Origin: Codonopsis lanceolata
Taxonomy: Eukaryota; Streptophyta; Magnoliopsida; Asterales; Campanulaceae
Length of the DNA: 64,000 nt
Reading direction: 5' to 3'
Assembly (NCBI GenBank): GCA_013146195.2
Contig: CM028379.1
Coordinates: forward strand, 156,146,437-156,210,436
Part shown: positions 1-11,618 of the stretch, piece by piece
Position numbering within the stretch: position 1 is the stretch's first letter
How the letters are laid out: each line of letters starts with the position of its first letter
Program-made: the position numbers and the translations under genes
Notes under the pieces: generated by a model
Told to the model about the DNA's origin: nothing
The model's input: the letters and a program-made list of their open reading frames with translations, nothing else
Databases searched by the model: none

Positions 1-1185
1 AAAAAGTGGTGTTTTTAATTGTTTTATTGTGGGGTTTTGGGGTTTTATTGTTTTACTGTTAGAGTATTTTTAGGGTTTTAGTTTCCTTTTATTTAAGTTT
101 TTTTTTTCCTAAAGTCTATGTTTAAAGTTTCTTTTATTTAGTTTTCTTTTTCTGCAAAAGTTTGGGTTTATTTTGTAAGCCTATATAAAGGCATTTTTAA
201 ACATTGTTTTGGGAGTTGAGTTGAATTTTGTTTAATAAAATTGAGTTGATTTTCTGGATAGAAAATTATGTTCTTATTTGAGTGTCCTGGATTAGAAGCT
301 CGGATTATAAACATCGTGGATTCGTTGTTTATAATTGAATTCAATTTATTAGTTGGAGAATCATTCCAATTGTGACGTTATTCACAATTCCAAGGTTCGG
401 GTCATCTCAAGGGCGTTGGGTCGTGAAGTCATTCATCCTAAAACCTTTCTAGGTGATCTGGGTACTTATCAAGTACTCACCTAATACTTGTTAAAAAATT
501 AGTATTGTTAGTGAGTGAAATTGTGCAACTTGAGGTACACATTTCTTTACGTGCCATTTGTTTTTTGACAAAGGTAATTGTACAAATGTGTTCTACTCAG
601 TGAGAGTATCAAAATGATATATTTATTTGCCCAAATCGAGTTTTGGATAGAAGTAGACCATTAGAGTAAAGTACTTACCTAATACCAATATAATAATATT
701 ATCCCACATTGATTAAGAAATATTGTTGATAGTAAAAGTATTTCTATATAAGATTTTAACTATTATTAACAATAGAAGAGATTAATTGTAAATTATTAAT
801 ATCACAATATCATATTAACAATTATTAATTAATATTTTAAACTAATAGTTAAAAATGAAAAGTCTCAAATCAATTGATATGGAGGCTTAAGGATTCAACA
901 ATATCAAAAGTTTGGTGATGTGTCACTACTCACTATTAGAGTAGTCTTCCACAATTTTAATATACTATAGTATAGACATGTAATATATCTCTTCTATTGA
1001 TAATAATATAAAAATTATTTTATCTAAAAACTTTTATAACCAATATTCATTTCTAAACAATGTAAGATACATTATCTAAAAACATTTTAAACCAATATCA
1101 CTTTCTAACTAATGTGAAATAATTCTTTTCTATTGATTTTAAATCTTTTATAAAAAAGACTTTTAATACCTACATCAATCTATAA
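1..1185. other. AT-rich non-coding DNA, possible LTR remnant at the start
   Basis: No credible reading frame. A TATA-like tataaa at about 183-189, followed by an AATAAA-like motif near 228-240, resembles the R/U5 part of a degraded retrotransposon LTR. I see no matching terminal repeat in the window, so this is only a suggestion. The rest is low-complexity AT-rich sequence. Confidence 0.3.
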
Positions 1186-1459
1186 GGGCAAGTCCAATGG
1201 TAGGGATCAAAACCAAATTTTGATACCTATGTAAAAATATTAGGTTCTCCAATTGTCAAAGTAAAAGGTATCAAAATTAGGTGTGCTACTAGAGAAGCTA
1301 CCAAATTTGATACATCCCTTAGTACCTCACCTAATTTTAATAACCTTCATTTTGATACCTATGGTTGGAGATGATCATTTGATACCCATAAATAATAACC
1401 AATAGATATCAAAATTTATTTTTGATACCTATAGGTGAGTACTACCATTGGACTTGCCC
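1186..1459. mobile_element. PIF/Harbinger-type MITE, TSD TAA
   Basis: Perfect terminal inverted repeats of 18 bp, gggcaagtccaatggtag at 1186-1203 and its complement at 1442-1459, are flanked by a direct TAA at 1183-1185 and 1460-1462. The 274-bp interior has no ORF and carries several inverted copies of a motif like ttttgatacctat. A 3-bp TWA target duplication with a short G/C-rich inverted repeat is the hallmark of PIF/Harbinger (Tourist-like) MITEs. A diverged relative in inverted orientation lies at 9866-10093. Confidence 0.85.
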
Positions 1460-1462
1460 TAA

Positions 1463-3385
1463 CCAATATGGAATACATCTCATCATTTAGTAATAATAAT
1501 AAAATTGATTGATTGATTTCCGTAAAAATGCACAAATTGATTTCTAGCACGTGTTTGGTTCATTAATGACAAAGTCATCTTCTCACCTCTAAAAGTACAT
1601 TTTTTTTTATTAAAAGCAATATACGAGACTCAAACGATTAAAAACTTAAGAAAGGGGACCGATCCATAATTTTCCTTAAATAAAAAATACTCAATATTTA
1701 GAACCCTAAGTTTGTAGTTTGCACTATAAACATTGGTGAATAACAAAAAAGACAACTTTAGTAACGATGGCAATATATGTACTTGTTAAAGAAATTCTCA
1801 TAACCCATTCCCATACATATCTTTATTCAAAGTTTCAAACCTTGTTTATATTTGTTGGCCATATGAGCCCTTTAGTCCTTTACTTCCAAATCCAAAGTGC
1901 CTTCGCAATTGTGCTTTTAGTTAGGCCCGTTTGAAGTCAAACCTTTTGTGTGGACGAGTCAGCCCTTCTTTTGTGTCTTTACAAAGGGTAATTAGCGTGC
2001 CCCTGCCTCACCTGCCAAAAAAATATTTAAAAAAATTGAACAAAAGAGCTTTAAAGCCTAAAATTAAAGCCCTACTTTAAACAAAGAGAAAGAGAAAGAG
2101 AAAGAGAAAGAACCCAATGTATGAATATTTTGATTTTGATTGGGCAAAATAATTTGCTTGAAATACTAACTTGCATTGCATGCATGTATGTCAATTCCAT
2201 CTACTATGGAGTTCCATAGTATACTCCTATAAATTAGGACGAGCCTTAAAACACAACTCACTATTCATTAAAAATAAAATACTGATCTAACAATAAATTT
2301 ACCTAAATTAAATTGTAGAGGACAAACCTACTTAGTAGGAGTACTTACCAATCCAACAACCCTCTTAGTCTCATAGATTCTTAATTAAAAAGAAATCTGT
2401 GAAAAAGAAAAAGTAAAAGATGACAGGGCACAGGGAGGGTCATAGGCCTTGCGTCTGACTAATACTGCTTTTACAAGTCTTTTCTTTTTGGCTCTTTCTT
2501 TCTTTTCTTTTCCTTTTCCTTCTCCTTCACTCTCTCTCACTCTCTCCTCTTTTTGGAAGTTTCTTCTCACCATCCTTACTGTCTTCTTCTGTTCCCTTGG
2601 ATATTGTAATTTGCAGCATTAAATTGTTGTTTTGACTAAAACAGAAAACAAATTAATTAATACTCTGGTTAAATAAAGGGTAAACTTCACAAAACCCCTC
2701 AAACTAACTCAATTTTAACTCACGACCCTCATTTATTGACCCAAGCGGGTCATCCCCCATTATCGGGTCATACCCATATACACAAGCCCTTCCTAATTAC
2801 GAATGACGTGTTTTATAAATTGGCGAGGTCATTTTGTCTAGATTTTACTAATTAAGTGTTTTATATTTTTTTGAAAATAATAAAAAATATATACATCATT
2901 TTTTATTTGAAAAACAATCAATTTGATTCAATAATCAAACACGATAATAATTTGTGAATAAATGGAGTGCATATATTAAATCATAACAAGTAGAAGGTCC
3001 TATATGCACTATTTATCATTTATAATTTTAATAAATAATCACTATGTAATAAGTGTTACGAAATACTATTTTATTTTAGGACGTCCCAAAGTAATTGTCA
3101 ATTTCTTTCTTTAAACATTTTTTCATGTCAATATATCAATTATGTCATTCTTATTTATGAAATGGAAATGTGACACCCTCATCCCACATCAGGTAGATGT
3201 GAGATTTGTATGTGGTTTATAAGGTAGCCATATACTACCTTTGGGCACCAGCATCATTCATGAACTTTTAAATCAACTTGTGGTGTACCTGATGACCTAA
3301 GATACTACATGTTTAGTAGGCTAGTATGTGGGCTATGCCGCCTATGCGTAGCGGACCAGGGCCCTTGAGCTCAGGTCGTTAGAGG
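1463..3385. other. Non-coding stretch
   Basis: No gene is seen. It contains a (gaaaga)n microsatellite at about 2083-2110 and a pyrimidine-rich tract at about 2480-2560. From about 3174 there is a segment beginning gtgacaccctcatcccacatc, which looks like the start of a degraded LTR or TRIM-type repeat that is interrupted by the MITE starting near 3386. Confidence 0.4.
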
Positions 3386-3898
3386 AAGTGTTCTAAAACT
3401 CAACGCCTAGGCGCTAGACCCCTCTCTACCGCCGCGATTTTCTTAGACGCCGCCTAATCGACTACTCGCCGACCTTAATTTATTTTTGTAGCTTTGATTT
3501 TGTGGTATGTGGTGACCGGAGAAGGAAGAGGGAGCGAACTGGAGAAGAAAGGGAGAGTGGTAATGGTGAGGCAGATAGGGAGGTAATGGGGGGCGAACTA
3601 AAGTAATATCTTTTTTGTTTTTAGTTATAAACTTGGCTTGTTTATTGTTTTGAGGTTGTTGAGAATTGAGATTAATGGTAGGTTTGTATATTTTTGTTCA
3701 TTTTACAAATATAGACAAGTGTTTGATAAAATAATAAACATAAAAAAAATTAAATTTGTATTCAATGTGTTTGATCTTTGATGTAAATTATCAAAAAAAT
3801 GGTAATTATGTCTTAATTCTAGGCCCCAATTACGCCCCGACTAATCCTCTAGGCGCTAGTGTGCCACCTAACGACCGCCTAATGATTTTTAGAACCTT
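3386..3898. mobile_element. MITE with ttctaaaa / ggcgcta inverted termini
   Basis: The left end reads aagtgttctaaaactcaacg and the right end, read in reverse complement, aaggttctaaaaatcattag. Both are followed inward by related cctaggcgcta / tagcgcctaga sequence. This G/C-rich inverted end around an AT-rich core is a widespread plant MITE pattern. No clean TSD was found, so the exact edges and the superfamily (hAT or other) are uncertain. Confidence 0.55.
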
Positions 3899-4186
3899 GG
3901 TTACGGAAAAAGTTGATGAACATTAGTGATTTGACATAACCCTATCTATTTGTGGTAATATATTAAGGATTACTGAATAAAAATGACTTAAAATCAAACA
4001 TATTTTAAAAGATCAGAGTTTGTATTATAAAATATGTTACGTTTACAACTAATTTATTTATGAAAATAAAAATTTAAAATAATTTCTTAAATGTGCTTAT
4101 AAGAAAACAAAGCCACGTTTTTTAAAACGCAGCACCAATCGAGGCATAAGAAAGGATATTATACTTTGTAATCATCCAAATAAATA

Positions 4187-4553
4187 CTCGTCGTCTCCCA
4201 AAATAAGTATCTATTTTTTTTCTCTTTAATAAAATTTCAGAAGTTGAATTTTGTGACAAGTTAGTAACACATGTACATTAATGCACACAATGTGCACCTA
4301 TCTGTCCCAAAAATATTATTTTATTTGACATTTTTAGTCAAGTAGGATGTTTTTTGAATGCAGATGTAACATATACACCTTTCGTTTCGGACAAAAAAAT
4401 TTTGTTTGAAAGTAGATCTTTTTGTTAAAAAAAATACACTTTTAATAGCTTATTAATAATAAAATAACGCTTTATGCCTAATTTTAAAAATGAAAATTTT
4501 AAGTGAAGCTTCCATTAATGAAACAGTAGATTCTTTACCCAGAACCGAAGGAG
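4187..4553. mobile_element. Stowaway-like MITE, TA duplication
   Basis: The ends are ctcgtcgtctcccaaaataag and, in reverse complement, ctccttcggttctgggtaaa. They are imperfect inverted repeats of the CTCC(T/G)TC class flanked by TA on both sides (4185-4186 and 4554-4555). The interior is AT-rich without coding capacity. It lies about 0.6 kb upstream of the MAKR TATA box. Confidence 0.5.
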
Positions 4554-5124
4554 TATATATTTATTTATTTATTTTCAAAATCATAAAACTGTGAATAAGA
4601 AAACATACGTCAAAATTATATTGGTAAAACATCTTACTTGATAAAAGAAGTCAAACAAGATAATAATTTTGAGATGGAAGAAATATTAAAAGTCCATAAT
4701 AGAACAAGATATATATAAAAATAAAATTAAGAAAGTTTAAAAATAAACACGTATTTAAAAACAGTAAAATTTTAAAAATAAACTCAAAATATTACCCGTG
4801 GTACAACAATATCTGCCAACCATTGCTGGTATAATAGGGGAGCCTGTTTCACTCACATGATCTGCCATTGATCACGTATATGACGCCGTTGATATTAATA
4901 TTATACTCCGTAATCCGTATCAAACAAAATAAATTTCCTACTCTCCCAATTAAAAGGAAAAAGGGGATTAAAAAAGAGAGACTGATTTCTCTTTTCTGCC
5001 AAAAAGCCTACTTCAACAGTTCACTTGGTCATTCAGATTTACCCAGACCAACGCCATTAAACGAAGCGCACAAAATACAATTTTTTTTTTTTTTTTTTTT
5101 GAAAAGAGACCAAAAAAGCCCTCC

Positions 5125-5133
5125 TTTTATATA
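5125..5133 (+). promoter_or_regulatory. TATA box of the MAKR gene
   Basis: The sequence ttttatata sits about 150 bp upstream of the chosen start codon. It is followed by a long pyrimidine-rich leader (5150-5275), as is usual for plant 5' untranslated regions. It implies a transcription start near 5155-5165. This argues against the in-frame ATG at 4868, which lies upstream of the promoter. Confidence 0.6.
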
Positions 5134-5281
5134 CCCCGTTATGTTATCTCTTTCATTTACACTTCCCTTTCCACACTTCCATCCTTTCACTCCAACTCTC
5201 CCAACCCCTAAAAGCTTTCCCCCCAAAACCCAAAACCTTTCCCCAGCTACCTCACAAGTCACTGCACTGGCTTTCCCAACC

Positions 5282-6439
5282 ATGGAAGTCTTTAGCCTAC
5301 TTAAGTTCTGGCGCAATGCCGGCGGCAACGACTCCTCTGCTGGCGACGCCTTCTCTGACGCCGATTTCTCTACCTCCTCCAACGACGTACGCAATCAGGT
5401 GGACGGGGAATCCGACGACGAAGGTTCCTTCTTCGATTTGGTCTTTACCTCTCCTGATTGCCACACTAAACAGGCAAACTATTCCACCACGACCGTCGAA
5501 ACCAGCGACGATTTCCATCATAGAAAATCGGTGAAATTGGACTGCGAGGTCAAGTCAAACTACATGAAGTCTACTACCGACGTCTTTTACGAGAGAAAAT
5601 CGTTCCCAAATGAATCCAACTTAAAGCCTCAGTCTCCGATTTCGTTACTGAAATCCTCACAGAAGCTTCGAGTTTTCATGCTCGGTTTCAGCAAGCCGAA
5701 ATTAGTCAAATCACAAGTCAGCTGTGCTTTGATGGCGGCTAGTAACCCCAGTCAGCATAACACCAGCAAGCGGTTCACTGTCGAGTGCGAAATCGAAGAG
5801 GTACCGATAGCTTCGTTATTGACCAGAGATAACAGTCTGAGATCCAAATTGAAGACGGAGAGGCTTGATAACAACGCAACAATCAGTGAGCCGTCCAAGC
5901 GGTTTTCAAAAGACGTTGTTAACAGGTACCTGAACTTGATGAAGCCCATGTATATGAAGGCGTCGAAGAGGGGTACCGACAAAAGGAAGTGTCCGGAGCA
6001 ATCACCGGTTGTTACGCCTTCGTCGTCCCCGGCGACGGTACCGGTGTTTTCCCCAAGGAAAGTAGGGGAGGAGAAACGAACGACGGTCTTCAGAGATGTT
6101 CGTAAGCACTTTGGGAAAAGCCGATCGGAGTCCAGATCTTTGGTGGGGAAAGTAAATGTGTCTCCGGCGGGGAGGAGAGATGATTCGGTGCTGCAGCAGC
6201 AAGATGGAATCCAAAGCGCGATTCTTCACTGTAAACGATCGTACAGTTCATCAGCAGCACATGGTACGGTAATAGTTTGATTACAACATATTGGAATTGA
6301 TCACGTAAAGTTTATAATTAATAATGTGTATTGTTATCTCTCAGGGTGCTCAGTTTTGTCAAGATCCGAAAGTGCCCCTGTGTACGGGGAATCAATGAAT
6401 CGAATTTCCGTTGGGGAAGAGACAAGGCGTAGCATTTGA
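5282..6439 (+). CDS. Membrane-associated kinase regulator (MAKR/BKI1 family), two exons
   Basis: Exon 1 is 5282-6263, then an 81-bp GT-AG intron (6264-6344, phase 1), then exon 2 at 6345-6439, giving 358 residues. The family are plant phosphoinositide-binding peripheral plasma-membrane proteins that bind and tune receptor kinases. BKI1 inhibits BRI1, and MAKR members act in auxin, CLE and brassinosteroid signalling. The protein opens with MEVFSLLKFW, followed by a Ser/Asp-rich acidic region (residues 13-50). A Lys/Arg-rich patch with KRFTVECEIEEVPIASLL lies at 163-180, a Ser/Pro linker at about 240-260, a second basic stretch at 256-300, and the conserved C-terminal motif QDGIQSAILHCKRS at 307-320. 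Exon 2 adds a Ser-rich tail beginning CSVLSRSESAP, as expected for the family. Without splicing the frame stops at 6280 after a non-conserved tail, so splicing is preferred. The start has a good context (aaccatgga) and lies downstream of a TATA box. Which MAKR paralogue this is cannot be told. Confidence 0.85.
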
Positions 6440-7302
6440 ACAAGAAGAATAGGAAGCGGGCGGGAAAGTGTTCACGTGAACAAGTAACTAACTACTACAT
6501 CAGCTGTTTTGGATGGATTTGGCATGTAAACTGTAGAGCTAGAGTGAAATGTATATGTATAAAATATATGTAAGTAGGGGGTAGGGAATAGGGAATAGGG
6601 ATAGGGGTAGGTGAGTAGGGAGAGATCATATTCATGTCTTCCTCCTTCCTACATTAAGTTGTGTTTGGTTGCACTGTGCAAAGCAGACTCTGATCATAAG
6701 ATATGAAAATCAAAATTGAGATTTGAAAGAAATGATGGAAAAAAGATACTGGTACTTGACTACTGGTTTGGTTACGGTTTCTACTGCATAATCCAGGACC
6801 AGGCGCACTCTGTCTGGTTTTTGGGCAATCATTTCCTCCATTATCTTCTTCTTTCCGTTGCCTTTCAGCATCCCAGTTTCCACCAAAATAAATACTGTAT
6901 ATATAAGTCTATTTTGTGGAGTATGTTATAGTTTTATTTCCTTTTCTAATTTGTTTAATTCAATTAACCACTGTCCTATTATTTGAGATTACTAGAAATA
7001 AATTGATTTGAAATGTAGAGGAGTAGGGGCAATAGACTAATCTTTATTAATTGAACATAATAATCTCGTGAGATTACTGTTTTCACAACTATCCCAGTGA
7101 TACGATTGGGGGACTTGAGGAGGGGCTGCCCACAATCGGGCATGGTAGACTAGATATCATTGAGAAATGTCAACTCTCCAGTCTCGCTATAGACCGGTTT
7201 AGATTATTTATTTTGTAATTTTTTGGTATGGGAAGAAATTAAATAGGTGCAGTGGAGTATGAGTATGATTTAAATTAAATGCTTCTATGGACAAGATCAT
7301 TA
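6440..7302. other. 3' region of the MAKR gene and intergenic DNA
   Basis: It contains a G-rich tandem stretch of (g)ggaata units at about 6575-6635, probably within the 3' UTR, and AATAAA-like signals further on. No other gene is seen up to the Harbinger element. Confidence 0.5.
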
Positions 7303-7910
7303 GAGCAGCTCCATTGCTGCCTTCCTAAGTTGGCTTCCAAATAGGAAGTTGAGCTTTTGCGTTGGTGACTCTTCCCAGTTTTCTTCCAAAGGTGAGCTGG
7401 AGCTGAGGTGGCGGAGAGAGAAGAAAATTTCTTCCAAAATTGGAAGGAGGCCAAATGGGAGGAAGAAGGCGCGCAGGGGAGGAAGGTGGGCGTCACACAC
7501 GGCCTGTGTGTGGCGCGTGCATTTCACGCGAGGGCGGGCGAGTGAGCGGCGCGGACGGTGGGGCCCAGCTCTGTTTTGCAGGTCTGTTTGATTAATTATT
7601 ATTATTATTTTTTTAAAATAAAAGGCAACTTTACGAATTTTGTCCGGGGGGGGGGGGTTTGGTGGGTGGGGGGTTTGGGATTTAATTTGTGTATTACATT
7701 TTGTACTTAAATTTTGGTATTAAATTTTGGGATTTTAATTGTGTATTAAATTTTAGTCTTAAATTTTATTTGTCTTTTATTTAATTTTTTTATTTAACTT
7801 TAATTAGTAACTAATTATTAATGTTTTTATGTAACTTTTAATTATTAATGTTTTTATGTTACTATTAATTATTAATGTTTTTATGTAACTTTTAATTATT
7901 AATGTTTTTA

Positions 7911-8022
7911 AAATAGCCGTTTTAAAGTAGCCGTTGTAAAAGTAGCCGTTTTAAAGTAGCCGTTGTAAAGTAGCCATTGTAAAATAGATGTTTTAAAGTA
8001 GCCGTTTTAAAGTAGCCGTTGT
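7911..8022 (+). repeat. 15-bp minisatellite upstream of the Harbinger transposase
   Basis: About eight head-to-tail units of the form taaagtagccgttt/gtaaagtagccgttg, with one or two substitutions per unit. They end 8 bp before the TATA box of the transposase gene. The neighbouring 7800-7907 holds about four copies of a 27-29-bp AT-rich unit (attattaatgtttttatgta). Confidence 0.8.
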
Positions 8023-8096
8023 TGAGAAGTATATATAGATAAGGGGGTGTCATATTCTTCTACCAATACCTACAAATCATCAACATACGACTAAAG

Positions 8097-9403
8097 ATGT
8101 CTAATTCTTCCTCTTCCTCTACCAATAGTTCTAACACAAGCAGTCATACCGAAAAATCCAACGAATCCATCATGTCTGAAGGTGAAAAAATATATTTGGA
8201 GATAATTGCATTACAACAACAAATAGAAGAAACGGAGAGAGCCAACAACAGGAGGCGTCGCCAAAGGAAAAAGAGGAGGTATATAGATCGAAAGCATGTA
8301 GCGGGAAATACTCAACTTGTCAATGACTACTTCTCATCTCAGCCATTGTATCCGATCATATATTTCGGCGACGCTTCGAATGCATCGAAACTTATTCATT
8401 CGGATAGTTAATGCATTGGAGAATCATTCAAGTTATTTTCGACGAGGTCCGATGCAAGGAAAGGTAGGTCTCTCACCACTTCAAAAATGCGTCGTCAATT
8501 GGCTTATGGAGTTCGGCCGATCATCATCTCGACGAGTACCTCCGATTAGCAGAAACAACCGCCATCGAGTGCATGTTCAACTTCTGTCGATGTATCATTG
8601 AATTATTCGGAGGTCAATACTTGAGAAGACCAAATGCTAATGATACTCAACGTCTACTTCAAATGCACGAGCAAAGGCATGGCTTTCCAGGTATGTTAGG
8701 AAGTCTTGATTGTATGCACTGGGAATGGAAAAATTGTCCGGTCGCTTGGCAAGGTCAATATGCAAAAGGTCATGGGAAGCCCACAATTGTGCTCGAAGCA
8801 GTTGCGTCGGCAGATTTATGGATATGACATGTATTTTTTGGGGTCGCAGGTTCTCGTAATGATCTGAATGTGTTATATGAATCACCTTTGTTCAATAACG
8901 TACTCGAAGGAAATGCACCACCGTGCAATTTTGAAGTGAATGGCAAACAATATACAAAAGGATACTACCTAACCGATGGAATTTATCCGGATTGGTCTAC
9001 TTTTGTTAAGAGTTTTTCGTGCCCGTCGGATGCTAAGCGAAAGAAATTCAAAGACATGCAAGAGGCTGCAAGAAAAGATGTCGAACGAGCATTTGGAGTA
9101 CTCCAATCAAGATGGACAATTATCAAAGGTCCTAGCAGGTTTTGGTATAGAGATAACTTGAAAGAAATAATGCTCACATGCATTATTTTACATAACATGA
9201 TTGTGGAGGCTGAGGGTGATCACATTACGAATTGGGCTGATGATACTGTATATGACTCTCCACAAGTAAATCATGGGCCAACACAAGCATTTGAAGAATA
9301 TATGCAACGAAATTCAGAGGTACGAGATAGAAACACCCATCATGAACTTCGATCCAACTTGGTTGAGCATATATGGCGTCGTTATGGTGACGTTTTTATG
9401 TAA
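8097..9403 (+). pseudogene. PIF/Harbinger transposase (HARBI1/ALP1-like nuclease), broken
   Basis: The reading starts at 8097 with a Ser-rich, Arg-rich N-terminus (SSSSSTNSSNTSS; RRRRQRKKRR). It then moves through frames 8097-~8365, ~8365-8485 and ~8515-9403, showing at least two frameshifts, and has an in-frame TGA at 8825-8827. Recognisable blocks are the N-terminal DYFSSQPLYP, then NLFIRIVNALE, then GFPGMLGSLDCMHWEWKNCP containing the first catalytic Asp (DDE_Tnp_4 class), then VAGSRNDLNVL with the second Asp region. Next come YLTDGIYPDW, then RKDVERAFGVLQSRW with the catalytic Glu, and a C-terminal TCIILHNMIVE. Lengths fit the 400-430-residue plant family. The catalytic residues are still readable, but the protein cannot be made as one chain. 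Confidence 0.9.
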
Positions 9404-9865
9404 TTTTAATTATTGAACTGTAATTTTAATTTTAAGTTTTTTTGTTTTTATGTAATTTTTAAGTATTTATCTTTTATGTAACTTTATGATTATGTAATTT
9501 TTTTCAATTTTAACGTTTTATGTAATTTTCTATTTAGGTTATTTTAATCGTCATGTATAATATGTATTTTATTGATAATTTATGTGGACAATTATAAATT
9601 ATTTAAATTGTGAATAATAGTATTATTTATAAATTAATTAATGTCATTATTTATAATTTAATTATTGATTTGTTTGAGAAATATAAAAATAAGATTGAAG
9701 TGTAAAGTTAATGATGTGGCAGTGGGACCCAACTAAGAAGATGTATAAGAAGATTAGGAATGGGAGATATATTCTTAAATGGAATAAGAAGAGAAAAATG
9801 TGTATGTGGCAGTGGGACCCGGCTAAGAAGATGGTATAGGAAGCTTTGCATTGGAGATGCTCTTA

Positions 9866-10093
9866 GTACACTTATCTATATTAAATTTTGATATCTATTG
9901 GTTATTATTTATGAATATTAAATGATTATTTTTAACTATAGGTATCAAAATGAATAATATTAAAATTATATGTGATACTAAGGGATGTATCAAATTTAGT
10001 ACTTTTCCTAATACCATACCTAATTTTGATATTTTTTATTTTAATAATTAGAAGACCTAATACTCTTACATATCTACCATTGAACTTGCACTG
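9866..10093. repeat. Diverged inverted copy of the MITE at 1186-1459
   Basis: The segment reads as the reverse complement of the first MITE through shared tracts such as ttttgatatctattggttat and ctaagggatgtatcaaattt. It ends with accattgaacttgcact, matching that MITE's terminus with a few changes. Its left end is not preserved and begins right at the TSD of the Harbinger element. Confidence 0.7.
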
Positions 10094-10577
10094 AAAGCCC
10101 CACAAATGTTATTTTCTCAGTGTTTTTCTTGTTAAGAAGATGAAAAAAATACAATGTGAGAACTCTTTTTCATGGATCCACCTAGGAAAGAGAGTATGCA
10201 AACTTATTAATTAAGAAGAAATTCGTGTAGGAATAAGAAGACTCGCAGGAGGGGGCGGTGTGGTACACCTCCAGGTGCACGGGTTGAGGAGGAGCGGGAG
10301 AGGGTTTTCCTGGTGGGTCCCCCATCTGCAAATTACTTGAAAATTTGATTTTTTGATTTCTTTTTTAAATTAATCGTTCTGAATTTGTAGCCGTTGGGTG
10401 GGGTGGAGGGGGGTGGGGTTCAATGGCTGGGTTTTATTTTTAATTTTTTTTTCTTCATTCTTCCCTATAAATATACCACCTCAACCTTCTTTATTTTCTT
10501 CACAGTTTCTTCATTCTCTCTTCTATTTCTTATCGTCTTTTCTAAAAAATCAATTTATCTACATACTTATCTTCCAA

Positions 10578-10805
10578 ATGGATTCAAGAGATAATAATTT
10601 TTTTCAAAATTTACAGAATTTTTCAGATTTTGAAGAAAATCAAAATACTCAAAACTCTCGGGTTCTAGAGAATGTTCAAAATTCTCAAATTTCATCCACT
10701 CTCCGATACCCGTCTAATTTTTCCAATAATTCAAATGTTTCCAATTTTCCAAATTTCTACGTGTCTCCAAATTTTGGACATTTCCAAAATTTTCAAGTTC
10801 CTTAA
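10578..10805 (+). pseudogene. Asn/Phe-rich ORF1-like fragment of a Harbinger element
   Basis: A 75-residue frame beginning MDSRDNNFFQNLQNF and rich in Asn, Gln, Phe and Ser. It resembles the low-complexity N-terminus of the second protein of plant PIF/Harbinger elements, which normally continues into a Myb/SANT-type domain. The frame stops at 10805. Further downstream a phase shift recovers a Lys-rich stretch (GKHNSKRAKLAKDEDL, about 11050-11100), consistent with a degraded C-terminal portion. A cluster with a TATA-like ctataaatata lies at about 10466-10477. Function is inferred from composition and context only. Confidence 0.5.
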
Positions 10806-11397
10806 ACTATTGAGAATTAATCTAGTAACGTTTATTTTCCTCCGAATTATTGTCAATCCATGGGAAACCAATTTTTCATGCTAAAGGTCTGTCTTGCGCA
10901 TTTTCTCAATTTTACATATCTACGAATGACTCGCGTTGAACAAGTGTAGATGCAATTTTGTACGGTAATTTGTCGGCAATGTCACCATCGATTCCCGAGA
11001 CGCAAATCAATTTAGAATAATTTATTTGGACGATGAAGCAGAACCGATAACGGGAAAACACAACTCTAAACGTGCAAAATTGGCAAAGGATGAAGATCTT
11101 ACGCATATGAAAGTTGTGAAGACTATTGGTCAATATCCACCTAGTTTTTATGTAATTTTCTATTTATGTTATTTTATGAGTTATGTATAATATGTATTTT
11201 ATATATAATTTATTAATTAAATTATAAATTTATAATTTAATTATTATTTTAAAATTAATTTATGTCTTAATTTATTTATACAGAATATTTAAATATATAA
11301 TATATTAAATAATATTAAATAAATTTATTTATTAAGAAATATAAAAATAAGATTAAAGTGTAAAGTTAATGAGGTAACAGTAAGTCCCAAATGTATT

Positions 11398-11618
11398 TTT
11401 TTTTTAACCAGGTTGAATCCTGGGGTAGTAGTTCCGGTCCCTCATTGCTACTACCAGGAAAATCGCGAGATGTGAAATGATCTGAGGTTTGAGAACAGAT
11501 AACCGATAACACATACAAGGCCCAACCTCGAAGAAAGTCTTCCACCAAGATTTAACTCCACGCCGCACGCCCAAAGATCTTATGTCCTCCTTTACCATTC
11601 GGCTATGCCTCGGGGGTC
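11398..11618 (-). mobile_element. tRNA-derived SINE with 16-bp target duplication
   Basis: A 221-bp insert is bounded by perfect direct repeats aagtcccaaatgtatt at 11382-11397 and 11619-11634. The + strand starts with an oligo-T run, so the element reads on the minus strand with a 3' oligo-A tail. Its minus-strand 5' end contains tagccgaatgg, a good RNA polymerase III A box. About 40 bp on comes ggagttaaatcttgg, a weakened B box. Long variable TSD, A tail and internal Pol III promoter together identify a plant tRNA-type SINE. It sits inside the decayed Harbinger relative, so it is younger than that element. Confidence 0.88.

Larger units (their letters stand above)
7303..9862 (+). mobile_element. 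PIF/Harbinger DNA transposon, decayed, TSD TTA
   Basis: The ends are gagcagctccattgctgcct (7303) and, in reverse complement from 9862, gagcatctccaatgcaaagc, flanked by TTA at 7300-7302 and 9863-9865. The 2.56-kb element carries a GC-rich 5' segment (7440-7590), an AT-rich tandem-repeat segment (7800-8022), a TATA box at 8030-8037 and a transposase reading frame (8097-9403). The TWA target duplication and the transposase family agree. The element cannot now encode an intact enzyme, and no ORF1 (Myb-like) partner is visible inside it. A decayed relative with an ORF1-type fragment follows at about 10100-11660. Confidence 0.88.

Noticed and set aside
4868..5281. Upstream in-frame extension of the MAKR reading frame
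   Set aside because: It translates the promoter, the TATA box and a T20 tract. The protein family begins at MEVFSLL (5282).
6716..6931. 71-codon plus-strand frame
   Set aside because: No homology recognised. It lies in AT-rich 3' flanking DNA and has no promoter or conserved composition.
11398..11618. A genuine tRNA gene suggested by the A-box sequence
   Set aside because: It lacks a foldable cloverleaf and correct B box, and has an oligo-A tail and TSD, so it is a SINE.
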